This document shows positions 23,155 through 32,573 of a stretch of 64,000 nt of DNA, in pieces. The stretch is from Euptelea pleiosperma (taxonomy: Eukaryota > Streptophyta > Magnoliopsida > Ranunculales > Eupteleaceae), in assembly GCA_035048495.1 (NCBI GenBank), contig CM068553.1:8363259-8427258 (forward strand), written 5' to 3'. The translations under genes and the position numbers were made by a program. The notes under the pieces were generated by a model. The model was not told the DNA's origin. It searched no databases and was given only the letters and a program-made list of their open reading frames with translations. The stretch's first letter is position 1; every line of letters begins with the position of its first letter.

Positions 23155-23300
23155 AGAAAGATTTCAAATCACCCCCTTTGGGCGACCACAGGGATTTATC
23201 CCGGTTTTATCTGGTGCATGTGGAAAGGGTAGACCTGTGTCCCATGAGATTAGTAAGACACTCTAAGAGGCCCACATACCACCGGCATCAAAAATAAAAA
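23155..23300 (+). repeat. SINE-like repeat, copy 1
   Basis: Shares GGGATTTATCCC, TGTGGAAAGGG, CACTCTAAGAGG-type text and a pyrimidine/purine-rich start with the longer copy at 32249-32425. Its B-box-like part is decayed (TTTCAAATCACC). Weak on its own. Confidence 0.45.
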
Positions 23301-23679
23301 CAAAGACTGGGACGAAGATGAAGACGAAGATGAGCATGTGTCCTTTTCTCATTGATAAAAATGTGCTGATAAGCTGTGTCAAGTTGCTTGCACGGAGCAA
23401 TTAATACCATTCTACCCAACAAAAAAATGAAAACGATGGAAACGATGGGGGTTCTCATTATTCTTGTCGGTGCTTCTTTGGGATTGAATGCATTACAAGA
23501 AGAGTCCCTTCCCTTCCATCTATCGATGTTTGATCCATTCCAAGCCTAGGTGGACTAACGAACCAAAAAAAAATCAGCATGATTGGTGATTTCTAGTCAT
23601 TGGATCTTAGTGATTTTCAAATTAAAGGTCAATTTTTTTTTCATGAGTTTAGGAATGCCGAAACGTCCTGATCATGCAT

Positions 23680-23972
23680 GTAGTGATCATGTTAGAGAAT
23701 CCAACCATGCATATACCGTGGAGAACATCCTCACAAAAAATCAATACATTTTGATATTCTAGCCTCATGAAAAGTTGACTTGAATTTAGAAGAATTGGAC
23801 CATCCAAATTAACAGTTGATTTAAGTCAACTTTTCATAACGTTAATGATGTCAGAATATATTGATTTTTGGTGATGATGATCAACATGATGAGAACAACG
23901 CACTGAGCAGTTGGGTTCTCCAACATGATCTCCATGTAGGCTCCATCACTGGATGGGGTGTAGCTCTAGACA
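23680..23972. repeat. Palindromic element with GTGTAGCTCTAGA end
   Basis: GATCATGTTAGAGAATCCAA near the left is answered by GTTGGGTTCTCCAACATGAT near the right. The right end GGGGTGTAGCTCTAGA is the reverse of the left end of the block at 22675. It is non-coding. Confidence 0.6.
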
Positions 23973-24349
23973 AACTCTCTATTTTCTGTATAATATGGGT
24001 ATTATATCAACAAGGGGTAATATCAATCAAAGACCATTGATTCGGTGGGCCACTTCTTGGATTGGTCGTAGCTGAAAAAATCAGATCGAACGAAGGATCT
24101 TAATCTTAGATCTAGATTATTATTTTTTTTTTTAATTTTGAATTTTGATAAATTATTGAGCCAAATGATTGCTGATGGATCGAATATATATATATATAAA
24201 TTCTTGTGAACTATATAGAATTTTGTGGAGGAAATCATTATTATTTTTTATTTTTAATTGGATTTATTTAATAAGAGTAATAATGGCTTGGTGGACTTTC
24301 TAGAAAGATTTCAAAGACAGTTGTATCGTGTTTGACACGTGGATTTGCT

Positions 24350-24645
24350 TTCTCATCCTATGGATGAGCATCCATTCTGTAAACAAAAGTCTAGCATGGT
24401 CCATTTCTTAGTGGACCTACACATCAAAATCAGCTTGATTGGTAATTTCTAGCCATTGGATATGAGCATTTTGTCATCATGAGTTTCTTGAACCGGCTTA
24501 TGGATTAGTTCCATCCCCATGATTAAAAAAAATTACTCAAATCAATGTCTAGAAATCACTAATCAGGCTGCATTTTGGTTCGTAGGTCCACCTAGGGATT
24601 GGCCAAACATCCATACGGTCAGAGTCCTCTAAGAGTGTGCCATGT
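24350..24645. repeat. Type A palindromic MITE copy in duplication unit 2
   Basis: The right half reads AATCAGGCTGCATTTTGGTT, GGTCCACCTAGGGATTGGCC and AAACATCCATACGGTCAGAG, matching the right half of the reference element at 22263-22670. The left half (CATCAAAATCAGCTTGATTG) is more diverged. Confidence 0.75.
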
Positions 24646-25769
24646 GGCACATATTTGTGTCCTGTACAGAATCCAGTCATTTTATGGCTGTCAATGGAGC
24701 CCGACCCTTCTCAAAATACCTATATCTACAGACTACAGCTATGGCAATAGGGACATTATTTGATAATAATACACTAATTTGGCCACTTTTAATAGAGAAA
24801 ATAATTTCTTTTTATCTCATTATCACCTAATTCATATCCCGCCTATCAGATCATATCTAACAAACTTTTTATATATTCACTACTTTTTGTCAGAATAAGG
24901 AGCCGTGCAGTAGAAAATTTGTTCCAAGAGAATCCTCAAATCACTATCTATTTTAGGGATTCTCTATCGGTCTATCTGGCTCCTACATGTAGCGAGTCAA
25001 GCAAGCTTGCTAAACCCACTTTTTCAAGAAAATATTTACTTTTTCAACAAATATGCAACTACTCTAAGCGTTGGATCGGAGTCACTCTCATGGGTTGATT
25101 TCAACCGTGAGAATTTGAGGTACAAGGATAAAAAAGGGTTGTGATGTAGGTAAATTGATCTCTAAGAGTGTGCCATGTGGCATTTTAGGTACGACTCAGA
25201 TGCTTCGAGTAAAAATTGGCATGTCTCCAAATCTTTTCTTATTACATCACTTTCCATGATTTAGCATGCACCACTCCCAAGCTAAAGCTTCAATGTTTAC
25301 CTTTAAGATAATCTAATTAGGCAAAATAGAGTGAGAGCTAAAACTTTAAATTAGTATAAAATTGAATAAAAAAGAGAGTCAGAATCTTAGTTACTGGAAC
25401 CGTCTCAAACCGCGACTTCAGGGTTTGAGTGTGGATCCGCCTCTAAACTGCATTCCCACAAATCTCAGCTTGCGCTCTCAACGACAATTGTAGACCCTTG
25501 TTTTTTCTCTGATTTTGTTTAAAGAGGGAGAAAAATAAAGAATTGGACGAAGACAAAGACAAAGACGAAGACGAAGATGAAGACAAAGATGAAGGGTTGT
25601 CTCAAGCATTTCTTGCTTTAAATTTTGTAGTAGTGATCCAAAAAGGACTCCTTACCTAACAGTGTTTTTCTTTTTTCATCGATATACATGTTCTGATTAG
25701 TTGTGTCAAGTGACTTTCATGGGCAATACATTCCATTCTGCTCAACCAAATTACTCACCACTGCCCTTG

Positions 25770-26000
25770 ACGGCATGGATGTTTAGCCCATCCCTTAGTG
25801 GATATACACACCAAAAATCACCTTGATAGGTAATTTCTAGCCATTAGATTTTAGTAGTTTTTAAGGTGTGATTCTAGCCATTGGATTCATAATTGTTTTT
25901 GGGTCGTACTAAATCCACTGGCTAAAAATCATCACTGGCTAAAAATCATCAAACAAGCTGATTTTTGGTATGACCGTCTACCAAAGGCAATGGATGGGCC
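25770..26000. repeat. Degenerate type A MITE copy
   Basis: Contains GGCATGGATGTTTAGCCCAT, TAGTGGATATACACACCAAA and, later, AAGCTGATTTTTGGTATGAC. These are diverged versions of the inner motifs of the family. Confidence 0.6.
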
Positions 26001-26103
26001 CATATATGGCAGCAGCCAGTAAAAAAAATCTTTATCCCTAACTTTTTTGGTGTTAGGTCTACTTTGTTACATCACAACCCTTCTGAAAATACCCTTTTAA
26101 GGA

Positions 26104-26501
26104 AGGAAAATTTTGTTTGCACCTCAAAAATTGTAAAAGCAACCCTAGAGTAAAACTTCGCTGACCACCCCCAATGACTGCCCACAATATGAGCCACATG
26201 GCACACTTTTAGAGGACGATGACCGTATGGATGTTTGGTCAATCCCTATATGAATCTACAACCCAAAAATCAGCTTGATTGGTGATTTCATACCTTTGGT
26301 TCCTTGTATCCAAATAATGGTCAATAATGCTCAAACTCCTACGGTTAAAATCAACCCATGAAAATGACTCAAATCCAATGCTTAGAAATCACTGATCGGG
26401 CTGATTTTTGATATGTAGGCCCATCTATGGATTGGCCAAACATCTATACGGTCAGCGTCCTCAGGGTGCTTTCACAATTTCTAGGGTGCAAATAAAATTT
26501 C
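26104..26501. mobile_element. Chimeric nested MITE: outer 40-bp inverted repeats around a type A copy
   Basis: The outer ends (AAAATTTTGTTTGCACC...TTGTAAAAGCAACCCT on the left and, reversed, AAATTTTATTTGCACCCT...TTGTGAAAGCACCCT on the right) are inverted repeats of about 40 bp. Directly inside lie GAGTAAAACTTCG (26148) and, toward the right, CATCTATACGGTCAGCGTCC from the type A family. No clear target duplication was found for the outer pair. Confidence 0.7.
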
Positions 26502-27480
26502 TATTTAACGGTAGAATGACCACCATCTCTCAAATTTTGCCTGCGAGTCTGCGACCTTCCCCCTCTTAAGGTCTTGGGCGCCTGCCGTCGCCTGCCCTTG
26601 TCCCAGTTTGACGGTCCCTTGCTGCCGTGTATACCCTTAGAACAAAATCCTGGCTCCGCCACCGAACGTGACTAAAGGCCATCAACTGGATCGGTTGCAT
26701 AATGGGGGAGTGTATTTGGACAGTTCTAACACGTCGAAAAGAGAAGGCCAAAAATGACGGGAATCGGTATTGCAAGAAACGTGTTTCAAGACTACAATTG
26801 CCGATGGATCGATAAGTCCGCACCAATTAGTTAATGCGCCACATGGGAATTTTTTTTTTTTTTCGCTTCCTGAAACACCGAAAGAGCGTCTACCAAACAA
26901 ATTTTTTGCCTCTTGCAATTCAGTAGGGGTACCCAAAAAATAATTTCCAGGGTTGTGGGGTCTTAAAAATGCACCACGTGGTACACTATTTCGGGTTCAC
27001 TGACCCCGGAATGATTGGCCCACCCATTGATGGACCTACAAATCAAAAACCAGCCTTATTAGAGATCTCTAGCCGTTGGATCAGAGCCTTTTTAATGGTG
27101 TGATTTCTAGTCATTGGATTTGAGTATTTTTTTGGATTCTCAGTTTGAACGGCTAGAGCTCACCAATCAAGCTGATTTTTGGTCTGCAAGCAATCCCTCC
27201 AAGTCGTTGATCTAAACTACTGTTCAACCAGTGGGCCACCTCTTGAAGGGGTCGTAGCAAATCAAACTGATTTGAATCTCTGATGTTTTGATCGGGACCT
27301 AATATAAGCCATAAGGCCAACATCTGGAAAAAAGTTCATACATCATGGTTTTAACTTGTAAGTTTCACCATCAAGTGAGGTCCACTGAAGAGTCAGACAC
27401 GACCCGACCTGGTCGGTTGAACCGATGACCCAGTGTACCGGCCACTTGACCGGGCCGGATCAACATTAACCTGGAAATTT
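26502..27480. repeat. Non-coding stretch with degenerate MITE pieces
   Basis: 26990-27210 holds a diverged palindromic copy (TGGCCCACCCATTGATGGAC, CAAGCTGATTTTTGGTCTGC). 27380-27470 is rich in GACC/GGTC and CCGG motifs (GACCCGACCTGGTCGG). Nothing coding was recognised between 26502 and 26990. Confidence 0.5.
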
Positions 27481-27489
27481 TGACTAGTT

Positions 27490-27655
27490 ATTCTTCTCAA
27501 ATTCTCACAGTTGAGATTAACCCATGAAAAATAAGTCCAATCCAACGCCTAGAAATAACTAATAAGCTACTTTTTGGTTTGTAGGTCCACCTAGGATTGA
27601 CCAAACATCCATACGGTCAGAATCCTCCAATAATGTGCCACGTGGCTCATATTGT
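27490..27655. repeat. Type A MITE right-half fragment
   Basis: GGTTTGTAGGTCCACCTAGG, ACCAAACATCCATACGGTCA and GTGCCACGTGGCTCATATTG match the right arm of the reference element. Confidence 0.75.
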
Positions 27656-27762
27656 GTCTTGTAACCAGAGCCTGTCATTTTAGGTCAGTAACTGGCCCTC
27701 AATCCAATGGATCGGATATATTATCAAATTCGAATGGCCCTCAATCCGATTCGTTGACAGAC

Positions 27763-27910
27763 GAGTAAAACTTCTATCACAACAAATTTCAAATCACACA
27801 ATCACAAGCCAATGAGTTCTCGGCACGTACACAAGTGCTTTTTGCAACGTACCCATATGCTTTTGCTTTGAGGTGTACGTACCGAGAACTCAAATCATAA
27901 GGTCACAAAT
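27763..27910. mobile_element. Type B palindromic MITE, right end decayed
   Basis: Starts GAGTAAAACTTCTATCACAA and carries CCAATGAGTTCTCGGCACGT, as in the complete type B elements at 28944 and 29779. The reverse arm (GTACGTACCGAGAACTCAAA) is present, but the terminal GTTTTACTC is lost. Confidence 0.75.
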
Positions 27911-28120
27911 TACACATGCCCCGTACACTTCCAAAATTTAAAAAACATTTGTCATAGATACTTGTCAACGTGTAGTGGGTGGTTGAACCGCTGAATGATT
28001 AAGATGGGTCACTAAATTAATTGACCAAAAATAGACTAACAATATTAAGAGTAGAATTTTACTGACCGGCCACAATTTGAGTAACGTGGCACACTTTTTG
28101 CGGACGCTAATTGTATGGAT

Positions 28121-28405
28121 CAAGGTTTTAAAAACGGCCATTATAACGAAAATAACGGCCGTTGTAACCGATTCAGACCTCCCCCGTTACGTTATGGACC
28201 GTTAAAACACCCAAAAAATAACTGTAACGACCACTATTTTCTGGAAATATTTGTTTTAAAATTTTAAAATTCAAAATTTTAATTTTTCAGCACCATTTTT
28301 TCAGTTTTGCCCTGAGCATTTTTTTCGTTATAGCGGCCGTTATAACGGAAAAACGGTAACGCCCCCAGTCCGTTATACCGTTATAACGGTCCCCTTTAAA
28401 TCTTG
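28121..28405. mobile_element. hAT-like palindromic MITE, 285 bp
   Basis: Termini CAAGGTTTTAAAAACGG and, reversed, CAAGATTTAAAGG are flanked by a perfect 8-bp duplication, GTATGGAT, at 28113-28120 and 28406-28413. GGCCGTTATAACGG-type palindromes fill both ends. The 8-bp duplication indicates hAT. Confidence 0.88.
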
Positions 28406-28421
28406 GTATGGATGTTTGGCT

Positions 28422-28745
28422 CAAAGTTTAAAAGTACAATGAACTGAGGGCGTTACCGTTTTCAATGCACAGGGGCAAAAATGAAAAAATTGGAAAATAA
28501 CAGGAAACGGATTATACTCAGAAAAAAATTCAAAATTTACAATGGAAAATAATGGAAAGAACGGACTTTTTAACAAAAGAATTTCAGAAAACAAGGGTCG
28601 TTATTTTTCGTTATAATGGACAATAATGGCTGTTATAACAAAAATAACGAGCCTTCTATTTTGAGCCTTAAAAGTGTACATAACGGGGAGGTCCGAGTAT
28701 ACAACGGCCGTTACTTTTGTTATTACGGCCATATTTTAAACCATG
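28422..28745. mobile_element. hAT-like palindromic MITE, 324 bp, second copy
   Basis: Termini CAAAGTTTAAAAG and, reversed, CATGGTTTAAAATA belong to the same family as 28121. The flanking octamers GTTTGGCT and GCTTGGCC match at 6 of 8 positions. The interior again has AACGGCCGTTAC and CGGCCAT motifs. It lies 16 bp from the previous insertion, in the same host MITE. Confidence 0.75.
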
Positions 28746-28943
28746 GCTTGGCCCATCCTAGGTGGACCTACAAACCAAAAATCAGTCTGATTAGCGATTT
28801 CAAACCTTTGGATCTTTATACCCAAATAATGGTCAATAACCCATGAAAATGACTCCAATCCAACGGTTATAAATCACTAATCAGGCTAATTTTTGGCCTG
28901 TATATCCATTGGGGTGGGGCCAAACATCCCTAGTGTCAAAAAT

Positions 28944-29116
28944 GAGTAAAACTTCTGTCACAATCGGATTGCAAATCACACAAAACACAGCCAATGAGTT
29001 CTCAGCACACACACCTAAAAATCAAAAGCACATGGGTACGTTGCAAAAGCACTTGTGTACGTGCGGAGAACTCATTGGCTTGTGATTTACCATTTCGTGT
29101 GATAGAAGCTTTACTC
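28944..29116. mobile_element. Type B palindromic Mutator-like MITE, 173 bp
   Basis: Ends GAGTAAAACTTCTGTCACAA and, reversed, GAGTAAAGCTTCTATCACAC. The 9-mers GTCAAAAAT (28935-28943) and GTCAAAATC (29117-29125) flank it, a decayed 9-bp duplication. The arms share ACAGCCAATGAGTTCTC and its reverse complement. Confidence 0.85.
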
Positions 29117-29279
29117 GTCAAAATCTATAAGAATATGCCACGTGTTTCAAATTGTGGTCGGTCACACTCACAACTTTGCTCAGCAAAGTTCTACTCCAAT
29201 AATAAGACCCGTGAGATGCATGCAATGCTTTACATGGGGCCCATTAAGGTTGATGAGTGACCGACGCATCACGACATTA

Positions 29280-29978
29280 GAGCATCTCCAACGTTGTCTA
29301 TCCCACCGTTCTATCCTAAAATTTAGCACGGTGGGTCAAAAAGAGGAGCTCCAAAGCTGTGCTATTTCAATGCTAAATTATAGCATATACCGTAACCTGG
29401 CAGCTTTTTGAGTTTTGACTCTTTGGACCATTTACACCTCTGGATCTTGTACCCCAAATAATGCTTAAAATCCTACTGCTAAAATCAACATCTGATTGGC
29501 TGATAAGCAACCCACGTAGCACTTTTTTAGAGGATGCTGACCGTATGGATGTTTGCCAATCCCTAGGTGGACCTAAAAATCAAAAGTCAGCCTGGTTAGT
29601 GATTTCAAACCTTTCGATCTTGAACCCCGATTTTTGCTCAATTTCCCATGTTAAAATCAACGCATTAAAATAACTTCAATCCAAAATAACATTGAGATAT
29701 AGCATTGCACCATTGGAGCATGCGGTGCCAAAATAAACAAAATGGCACCGTAGCTGTCTCAAAATATAGAATTGAGAGGAGTAAAACTTCTATCACACCA
29801 AATTGTAAATCACACAAAACACAGCCAATGAGTTCTTGGCACGTATACAAGTGCTTTTGCTTTTAGGTGTACGTGCCGAGAACTCATTGGCTGTGTTTTG
29901 TGTGATTTACAATCCCATAGCGACAGAAGTTTTACTCAATTGAGAGGGCCTTTTCGCATTCTAGCCTTGGAGATGCTC
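29280..29978. mobile_element. MITE with GAGCATCTCCAA ends, TTA target, carrying nested MITEs
   Basis: Left end GAGCATCTCCAACG; right end, reversed, GAGCATCTCCAAGG; TTA on both sides (29277-29279 and 29979-29981). Inside are a type A half copy (about 29505-29690, with GCTGACCGTATGGATGTTTG) and a complete type B copy (29779-29937). The right end is only 272 bp before the SGR start codon. Confidence 0.85.
29779..29937. mobile_element. Type B palindromic Mutator-like MITE, 159 bp, perfect 9-bp duplication
   Basis: Starts GAGTAAAACTTCTATCACAC and ends with GAAGTTTTACTC. The exact 9-mer AATTGAGAG flanks it at 29770-29778 and 29938-29946. The arms (ACAGCCAATGAGTTCTTGGC and its complement) are almost perfectly paired, giving a stem of about 70 bp with a small loop. 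Confidence 0.92.
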
Positions 29979-30250
29979 TTACACGCTAGTATATCAGTCC
30001 ACGTGGTAGTTGGACTGCGATGCTACGTGCGAAACAGTTGAAACCTTCAAGCAACCGTCATCAACGGCGCAGTACCAATTCTACACGCCTCGCCCTTAGC
30101 GCCTCTCTTTTTCTTCTCCAAGCCAACTGAGCGAAGAAAAGAATCCCCGCAAGCATAAGCAAAAGAAGAGGAAGCGAGCTTTCTTCCTTAAAGATTGGAG
30201 CTTAGCTTCGAGAAGAACTCACTCAGTACTACTTTCCCTTAGTTTCTGAG

Positions 30251-31307
30251 ATGGGTTCTTCTGCTGCTGCTGCTTTCGTGCTCCCCACGCAACTTAAAAG
30301 CTCCGTCTTCATCTACGAAGGCCGGTCGAAGAAGAAGAACCGTTCGATTGTTCCGGTACTTTTTTTTGCTTCTATCTTCTGGTTCCTTGTTAGGAGAAAA
30401 ATTACAGGTTTTAATCTATCGGGGATTTGTTTTAATCAGGTTGCGAGGTTGTTTGGGCCTTCGATCTTCGAAGCATCGAAGCTGAAGGTTCTGTTCTTGG
30501 GAGTAGATGAAAAGAAACACCCGGGTAACCTTCCAAGAACTTACACGCTTACACACAGCGATGTCTCCTCTAAACTCACTCTTGCCATCTCTCAGACAAT
30601 CAATGGATCCCAGGTAAGAAATAAAAGCAAAAACAACAGGGGAATCATAAAAAGTTATCAAAAGATGCCAACTTTTTTATTTTATTGGTCTTACCCATAA
30701 CTGTTTGATCTGAAATTCATTGATTTTTGATGAAAAAAACCAGTTACAGGGGTGGTATAACAGATTACAGAGAGACGAGGTGGTTGCAGAGTGGAAGAAA
30801 GTTAAAGGGAAGATGTCTCTTCATGTTCACTGTCATATAAGTGGAGGTCACTTCCTTTTGGATCTCTGTGCGAAGCTCAGATTCTACATCTTCTACAAAG
30901 AACTACCTGTGGTAATTATAGAACACAAAATCACCAACCCCATCTCTTTAATTTTGATTATTTCTTCTGTTTTAGTTTCTAAAGATTCAAACAAACAGGT
31001 CTTGAAGGCTTTTGTTTATGGAGATGGGAATCTCTTTCTGAACTACCCGGAATTAGAAGAAGCTCTCGTTTGGGTATATTTCCACTCAAATCTTCCAGAA
31101 TTCAACAGAGTAGACTGTTGGGGTCCACTCAGGGATGCAGCCGCACCGTCTTATGAAGGTGGTGGGGTCCAACTTATGGAGGAGAACAATAACTGGAATA
31201 GGCCGGAACCATGCAAAGAAGACTGTTCTTGTTGCTTCCCTTCAACGAGCTCAATCCCATGGTCCCAAGACTTTCCAGATCAGAATCGTCAGATTCAGAC
31301 TCCATAG
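30251..31307 (+). CDS. SGR: STAY-GREEN (SGR/NYE) magnesium dechelatase
   Basis: Plastid protein that removes Mg from chlorophyll a, the committed step of chlorophyll breakdown in senescence and ripening. Four exons: 30251-30355, 30440-30613, 30744-30911 and 30999-31307, all GT-AG, giving 251 residues; the family usually has about 260-275. Residues 1-35 look like a short transit peptide. The conserved core follows: VARLFGPSIFEASKLKVLFL, PRTYTLTHSDVSSKLTLAIS, LQGWYNRLQRDEVVAEWKKV, KGKMSLHVHCHISGGHFLLD, YPELEEALVWVYFHSNLPEF and CWGPLRDA. The C-terminal cysteine-rich motif PCKEDCSCCFPSTSSIP is present; it marks true SGR proteins and is absent from SGR-LIKE. No break or missing key block was seen, so the gene looks functional. 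The upstream region is a stack of MITEs ending at 29978. The start is the first ATG of the frame. Confidence 0.96.
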
Positions 31308-31779
31308 ACGTAGAACGTCAGCAAGTCTAGAAATGATTTGTGTTATGTACTACACAATATCAAAACTTGCAAGGAAGCGTGTATATACAAGGCTCTGTCA
31401 TTGGGACCAACACAGTCAGTGGGGTTAATTTAGATTGTAGAAATTATTATTTTTTCAAGTTATTTCGCGCTATTACGTTATTCAGGCACGTGAAGGGGTG
31501 ATGGGTATGTTGGTGGGTCAGAGGATTAATTCCAATCAAGGGCTCTGATGTATTAATTTAAAGTGATAGTAGTTTAATACCAGTAGTATCGGGTGCACCA
31601 ATCAATTGTATTAGGGTACGTGTCAAGTGGTATTACTCAGCAAAAATGTATTCGATTATATAATATAATCATTTTATCAATATACTTTTTTCACTGTTTG
31701 CTTTGTTAATTTTGTCACCAAACCCGACTTACCCGCCAACCCAATCAAACCTGCGTTTTGCTTGGGCTTAGAGTTGAAT

Positions 31780-31945
31780 GGGCCCCAGTTCAGCAAACTG
31801 GCCCAATCATCCGGATCGGCCGATCTGACCAAGGCTTTCAATGGATGGATCTATCCGATAACCTAATCCGATCGATCCAATAATATCCGATCCAATCAAG
31901 TGTTATCGGATAGCCAATCCAACCCTATCCATTGACAGCCCTAGA
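31780..31945. repeat. Right end of a hAT-like element
   Basis: Dense ATCCGAT/ATCGGAT motifs lead to CCATTGACAGCCCTA at about 31931-31945, the reverse of a TAGGGCTGTCAATGG terminus like that of the hAT element at 8617. No left end was identified. The rest of 31308-32190 shows nothing coding. Confidence 0.6.
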
Positions 31946-32189
31946 TCTGTTAGCCACCCTGCTACAAATGGCTTGGCTAGCTAGACAACCAGATCGGTGC
32001 CCCGATCCCCATCTGGAACGCCTAGCAGGATCAGTTGAGACTTTGGACCATGGTTGAGCCATCCAGAATCCAGATTGGGGGAGCCGATCTCCATCTGAAC
32101 CGCCTAGCAGGATCAGCTGAGACCTTGAACCATGGTTGAGCATTCAGATACGTAATCCCCATATGGACCGCCTAGCAGGATCGGCTGAT

Positions 32190-32248
32190 GCTTAGAGAGT
32201 AAACTTCTGTCACAACGGGTTGTGATTGAAGCCGGTCACAACCCACAA
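32190..32248. repeat. Left end of a type A palindromic MITE, cut by a SINE-like repeat
   Basis: GAGAGTAAACTTCTGTCACA then GGGTTGTGATTGAAGCCGGT match the left terminus of the element at 22263. Homology stops at about 32248. Confidence 0.65.
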
Positions 32249-32425
32249 TACGAGGGTTGGACAACGTCTCAGGAAGCAGAGGTTCTGAGTTCAAATCCCC
32301 CCTTGGGGCCACCCCTGGGATTTATCCCAATTTTACCTGACTAGTGTGGAAGGGGGTACACGTACACCCATGCCCCGTGGGCTTAGTCAGGTGTTCTAAG
32401 AGGTCCAGATACCCTAATGGGCAAA
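32249..32425 (+). repeat. Candidate tRNA-derived SINE, copy 2
   Basis: GAGTTCAAATCCCCCC at about 32289 resembles a Pol III B box (GGTTCAAATCC). It is followed by CACCCCTGGGATTTATCCCA, a GTGGAAGGGGGTACACGTAC block and a short A-rich end. A related sequence lies at 23155-23300, inside another repeat. The A box is weak, so the SINE call is tentative. Confidence 0.5.
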
Positions 32426-32451
32426 AAGAAGAAACAAACAAACTCTCTTCT

Positions 32452-32573
32452 TAAATGGTTGGTTGCATGTATGGAAATGTGGTTAGAAAGCGACATATAA
32501 CATTGGGGGACACATGTCGCTTTCTAACCACATTTCCATACTCTAAATTATGCAACCATTTACATACTAGCTT
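32452..32573. mobile_element. Short hairpin element with a perfect 27-bp stem
   Basis: Positions 32470-32496 (TATGGAAATGTGGTTAGAAA...) and 32514-32540 are exact reverse complements separated by 17 bp. Outer arms AAATGGTTGGTTGCA and TGCAACCATTTA extend the pairing. The shape suits a very small MITE. Confidence 0.8.

Larger units (their letters stand above)
21780..25770. repeat. Tandem segmental duplication, about 2.4 kb offset
   Basis: Unit 1 (about 21780-23480) and unit 2 (about 24190-25770) share landmarks in order. These include TTGGATTTATTTAATAAGAG (21837 and 24256), GGACTTTCTA, a palindromic MITE, CACAAATCTCAG (23047 and 25458), a GAAGACGAAGATGA-rich stretch, and GTGTCAAG before TTCCATTCTG or ACCATTCTAC. 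Offsets stay near 2330-2420. Unit 1 carries an extra complete MITE (22263-22670). The region has no convincing gene. Confidence 0.75.
28050..28943. mobile_element. Type A MITE interrupted by two hAT-like MITEs
   Basis: The left arm starts near GAGTAGAATTTTACTGACCG (28050) and reaches GCTAATTGTATGGAT. It is broken by the element at 28121-28405, continues GTATGGATGTTTGGCT, is broken again by 28422-28745, and resumes GCTTGGCCCATCCTAGGTGG. The reverse arm follows (AATCAGGCTAATTTTTGGCC, GGGGCCAAACATCCCTAGTG). Confidence 0.8.

Noticed and set aside
22859..23266. 135-codon plus-strand open frame
   Set aside because: It crosses a duplicated MITE-rich block and a SINE-like repeat, matches no family, and its twin in duplication unit 2 is not open.
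32280..32310. Possible tRNA gene at the GAGTTCAAATCC motif
   Set aside because: There is no cloverleaf, A box or acceptor stem. It is better explained as a SINE-like repeat.
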